Below, piece after piece: positions 9,758-11,929 of a stretch of DNA of 11,929 bases; the stretch's first letter is position 1; each line of letters starts with the position of its first letter. Origin of the DNA: an uncultured Ardenticatenia bacterium (GTDB taxonomy: Bacteria > Chloroflexota > Anaerolineae > Promineifilales > Promineifilaceae); assembly GCA_937858165.1 (NCBI GenBank), contig CALLZA010000854.1:1-11929 (forward strand), given 5' to 3'. Under the pieces are notes generated by a model. The model was not told where the DNA came from, ran no database searches, and saw nothing but the letters and a program-made list of their open reading frames with translations. Made by a program: the position numbers and the translations under genes.

Positions 9758-10381
9758 CTAGTAGTTGCCCCAGCCGGAGAAGGTCTGGCCCTGACGAACG
9801 ATGACAACGGTGAAGCGCATGTTCATCGGGTACCAGTGCGCCGGGTTCTCGCCGTTCCAGTTCCAGCCGGAGTAGTTGCTGACCGGCTTGCCGGCCATGT
9901 TCTTGATGGCTACGCCGTTGCGGTCGCGCGGCTTGGTCCAATCGAGGGCGCGGTTGTTCTTCTTCCACATGCCGTTCAGCGCCGCCGACCAGGTCTTCGT
10001 CTCGCCGACGGTGATCTGCTGGGTGCGGCTGCACGTCTCGCGGGTGTTCTTAAACTGCCAGAAGCAGAACTGGAGACGCATCTGCTTCGGCTGCGGCATG
10101 CTGATGATCTGAGCCCGGAAGTGGATGGTGCCACCCGCATAGTTCACGGGGGAGACCCAGTTGCCGTTCTGTTTCGGCGGCTTGTCCCACGGGAAGCCCT
10201 TTTGGGCCGTGGTGACCGGCTTGTTCCAATCGAAGATGAGCAACTCACCGGCCACATTGGCCGCCGCCGGAGCGACCGTCTCATCCTGCGCCCGCACGAC
10301 GGCGACTGAGGTCAGGGCCAGCACAACCAGCCCCAGAACCAGCGCCAGCGCGCCGACGCGCCGAATCAATTGACTGTTCAT
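9758..10381 (-). CDS. secreted single-domain paralogue (shared C-terminal domain only)
   Basis: This is a 207-residue exported protein. The signal peptide covers about 1-32 (RR at 7-8, hydrophobic 10-29, VRAQ end). Residues 47-207 are the shared domain: LLIFDWNKPVTTAQKGFPWD, GTIHFRAQIISMP, MRLQFCFWQ with Cys106 and Cys117 (10 apart), MWKKNN, LDWTKPRDRNG, KPVSNYSGWNWNGENP, WYPMNMRFTVVIV and FSGWGNY. It is closest to the domain of the next gene (10520-11626), with a 47-bp identical stretch at 9841-9887. AAGGAG lies 7 bases before the ATG. The domain ends at the stop codon, so nothing follows it. Function not recognised. Confidence 0.82.
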   Translation of the reverse strand: MNSQLIRRVGALALVLGLVVLALTSVAVVRAQDETVAPAAANVAGELLIFDWNKPVTTAQKGFPWDKPPKQNGNWVSPVNYAGGTIHFRAQIISMPQPKQMRLQFCFWQFKNTRETCSRTQQITVGETKTWSAALNGMWKKNNRALDWTKPRDRNGVAIKNMAGKPVSNYSGWNWNGENPAHWYPMNMRFTVVIVRQGQTFSGWGNY

Positions 10382-10485
10382 TCTTGCTCTCCTTACTCCT
10401 TAGTGATCAGGTCGCGGATCCCAAGCCCGCTGACCCCACCCAGGCCCAATTGCCCGGATGACCGCAGCCGACAGCGGAGGTATAG

Positions 10486-10514
10486 CGCGGGCGGCCGTTG
10501 GTCGGCCGCCCGCG
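10486..10514 (-). terminator. GC hairpin terminator after the 10520-11626 gene
   Basis: CGCGGGCGGCC (10486-10496) and GGCCGCCCGCG (10504-10514) form a perfect 11-bp stem with a 7-base loop, 5 bases after the stop codon. No T run is present. Confidence 0.55.
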
Positions 10515-10519
10515 TTCGA

Positions 10520-11626
10520 TCACGGGATGTAGTTGTCCCAACCGGAGAACGCTTTGCCTTTCTCGACGACGACAACGGTGAAGCGCACGTTCATGGGGTA
10601 CCAATCGTCCGGGTTCTCGCCGTTCCAGTTCCAGCCGGAGTAGTTGCTGACCGGCAAGCCTTCGCCATTCTTGATGGCGAAGCCGTTGCGGTCGCGCGGG
10701 TTAACCCAGTCGATCGTGACGCCGCTCTTTTTCCACATGTTCTGGACCGGCACCGACCACTCGGCGACGGTTCCGGCGCGTCCGGGGACATTGCGGGAGT
10801 TGGTGCAGTTTTCGCGGGCGTTGTTGTACTGCCAGAAGCAGAGTTGCAGCTTCATGTCATCCTGGGGCACAGGGATGCTGAAGATCTCGGCCCGCAGATG
10901 GAGGGTGCCCTCGGCGAAGTTGACCGGCTGTGTCCAGTCACCGTTGGCACTGGGCATGGGCGGGTTGTCCCAGGGGAAGCCCTTCTGGGCCGTGGTGACC
11001 GGCTCATTCCAGTCGAAAACGACCAGCTCGGCGCCCACCGGCGGTGGGGGGGTAGAGGTTGGCGGCGGCGCGTTGAGGGGGATGAGCGACACGTCGTCGA
11101 TGCTGTAGCGGAAGTCCTTGCCGGCGGGGGCGCGGAAGCGCAGCCGGGCGTTGCCGACCGACCCATCGAAGCCGGTCGTGGTGAAGGTGACGGTGAACGC
11201 CTGCCACTCGGCCGTCAGGTCGAAGGTCTGGTCGAGGCCGTAGTTGGTGAAGGGCGTCGTCTGGCGATAGAGGTCAACCTGCAAGTCCTGGCCGCCGGTC
11301 GACTTGGCCCAGAAGGTCAATTCGTACTCCGTGGCCGGCGTCAGGTCGATGCCGTTCTGAAAGAGTTGGGCGCGGGCAGTGCGGCTGATGGTGCGCATCT
11401 GGCCCGCCTTGGTTCCGACGTGGGCCGGCGCGCCGGCAGTGATGCGGCAGTTGGTGCATTTCCAACTCTTGACGCCGGCCTCGAAGCCGGGATTGGCGAC
11501 GGCGTTGGTGGCGCTTGGCTGGGCCAGCAGGATGCTGGGCACAATGAGCGCCAGCAAGGCAAACAACCCAAGAGCAACCACCAGGAAGCCGGCACGCAGC
11601 CATGACTTCCGCGAATCGGTTTTCAT
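10520..11626 (-). CDS. secreted protein: CBM_4_9-like module, short Pro linker, shared C-terminal domain
   Basis: This is a 368-residue exported protein. Residues 1-36 form a signal peptide (KSWLR, then hydrophobic 12-34, LLAQ). Residues 43-184 resemble a CBM_4_9 module: AVANPGFEAGVKSW, LTPATEYELTFWAKS, WQAFTVTFTT and YSIDDVSLIPL, with an extra CTNC pair (Cys57, Cys60). A short Pro/Thr linker (186-197) leads to the shared domain at 201-368: VVFDWNEPVTTAQKGFPWD, GTLHLRAEIFSIP, MKLQLCFWQ with Cys263 and Cys274, IDWVNPRDRNG, PVSNYSGWNWNGENP, WYPMNVRFTVVVV and FSGWDNYIP. The ATG at 11626 was chosen over one at 11659 because AGGAG (11635-11639) is 8 bases upstream and the signal peptide then begins correctly. 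It is the first gene of the paralogue run. Domain function is not known. Confidence 0.84.
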   Translation of the reverse strand: MKTDSRKSWLRAGFLVVALGLFALLALIVPSILLAQPSATNAVANPGFEAGVKSWKCTNCRITAGAPAHVGTKAGQMRTISRTARAQLFQNGIDLTPATEYELTFWAKSTGGQDLQVDLYRQTTPFTNYGLDQTFDLTAEWQAFTVTFTTTGFDGSVGNARLRFRAPAGKDFRYSIDDVSLIPLNAPPPTSTPPPPVGAELVVFDWNEPVTTAQKGFPWDNPPMPSANGDWTQPVNFAEGTLHLRAEIFSIPVPQDDMKLQLCFWQYNNARENCTNSRNVPGRAGTVAEWSVPVQNMWKKSGVTIDWVNPRDRNGFAIKNGEGLPVSNYSGWNWNGENPDDWYPMNVRFTVVVVEKGKAFSGWDNYIP

Positions 11627-11701
11627 GAGGCAATCTCCTGCATCCATCTGATTTGGCAAACAGCCGACCCCAGGCCAACCGTTTGGTCAGCCACGCGGGA
11701 C

Positions 11702-11726
11702 GGACACTTCACAACGTGAAGTGTCC
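11702..11726. terminator. hairpin upstream of the paralogue run
   Basis: GGACACTTCAC (11702-11712) and GTGAAGTGTCC (11716-11726) are perfectly complementary, 11 bp with a 3-base loop. It may end a gene lying to the right of the sequenced DNA, or belong to the leader of the 10520-11626 gene. Nothing else could be supported in 11660-11801. Confidence 0.45.
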
Positions 11727-11801
11727 TCTGGCTATCTTTCGCTGCTTCTTAACGCGGGATGCTCCCAACGTGAAAATGGCGTCAATCGTGATGCGGAGTG
11801 T

Positions 11802-11871
11802 CTGTCTCTTATACACATCTGACGCTGCCGACGAGCGATCTAGTGTAGATCTCGGTGGTCGCCGTATCATT
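11802..11871 (+). other. Illumina Nextera adapter read-through (artefact)
   Basis: 11802-11820 is the 19-base Tn5 mosaic end CTGTCTCTTATACACATCT. 11821-11834 completes the reverse complement of the Nextera read-1 adapter. 11835-11842 (GCGATCTA) is the reverse complement of i5 index N501 (TAGATCGC), and 11843-11871 is the reverse complement of the P5 flow-cell sequence. All 70 bases fit without error. This is not genomic DNA. Confidence 0.99.
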
Positions 11872-11929
11872 AAAAACAAAACCATAATAAATTAACATCA
11901 CAAGGGACGATAGAGCAAAATATATCCAA
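11872..11929 (+). other. noise after the end of the adapter (artefact)
   Basis: The 58 bases beyond P5 are A-rich and AT-rich, unlike the GC-rich genome to the left. They follow the last base of the library molecule, so they can only be read-past-end noise or a chimeric join. Confidence 0.9.

Noticed and set aside
10370..11605. 411-residue plus-strand open frame
   Set aside because: It is antisense to a gene with a signal peptide, CBM-like module and a domain repeated in four genes. Such long antisense frames arise from GC-rich codon use; composition is Gly/Val/Asp/Arg-biased with no motifs.
11653..11895. 80-residue plus-strand open frame at the right end
   Set aside because: It is read through the Nextera adapter and contains translated adapter (LLYTSDAADE).

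Overview
The window is about 11.8 kb of high-GC bacterial DNA followed by about 128 bp of sequencing artefact at the right end. High GC, a Thr/Pro-rich 'TPTAT' linker joining secreted domains, CBM_4_9-like modules, short tandem repeats of a kind common between genes, and a SAM-I riboswitch in front of metH together suggest an environmental or metagenomic member of the Chloroflexota (Anaerolineae/Ardenticatenia-like). That placement is inference; the window holds no rRNA or other marker. The last bases match the Nextera/Tn5 mosaic end, an i5 index and the Illumina P5 sequence, so the genomic sequence ends at about 11801.

Layout, left to right. (1) 1-256: possible 5' part of a leftward gene cut by the edge, then the upstream region of mcrB. 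(2) 257-2741, plus strand: a two-gene McrBC type IV restriction cassette, an AAA+ GTPase (McrB-like) and its PD-(D/E)XK nuclease partner (McrC-like), overlapping by 11 bp. A strong 18-bp hairpin closes the cassette. (3) 2798-3327: a small divergent pair, a leftward SH3-like lipoprotein and a rightward 42-residue DUF2283-type protein. (4) 3328-7320, minus strand: cobalamin-dependent methionine synthase metH, with a hairpin at its 3' end and a complete SAM-I riboswitch, attenuator terminator and sigma70-like promoter at its 5' end. metH carries an in-frame tandem-repeat insertion in its AdoMet-activation domain. (5) 7378-11626, minus strand: four consecutive paralogous genes for secreted proteins that share a ~165-residue C-terminal domain I do not recognise. 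The domain starts with F(D/N)W(N/D), has a C-F-W-Q...C pair and ends with a WYP...W..Y region. The two outer genes add an N-terminal CBM_4_9-like module and a linker; the two inner genes are signal peptide plus domain only. Hairpins follow each gene. (6) 11660-11801: short upstream DNA with one hairpin; 11802-11929: adapter read-through and noise.

How the parts work together. McrBC would cut incoming modified DNA. metH is under SAM feedback: the P1 strand of the aptamer can pair either with its aptamer partner or with the terminator arm, so high SAM should stop transcription almost exactly at the start codon. The four-paralogue array is the least explained part of the window and the best candidate for something undescribed: a tandemly expanded, disulfide-containing, exported domain family partly coupled to carbohydrate-binding modules. 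No tRNA, rRNA, CRISPR array, transposase or integrase gene was seen.
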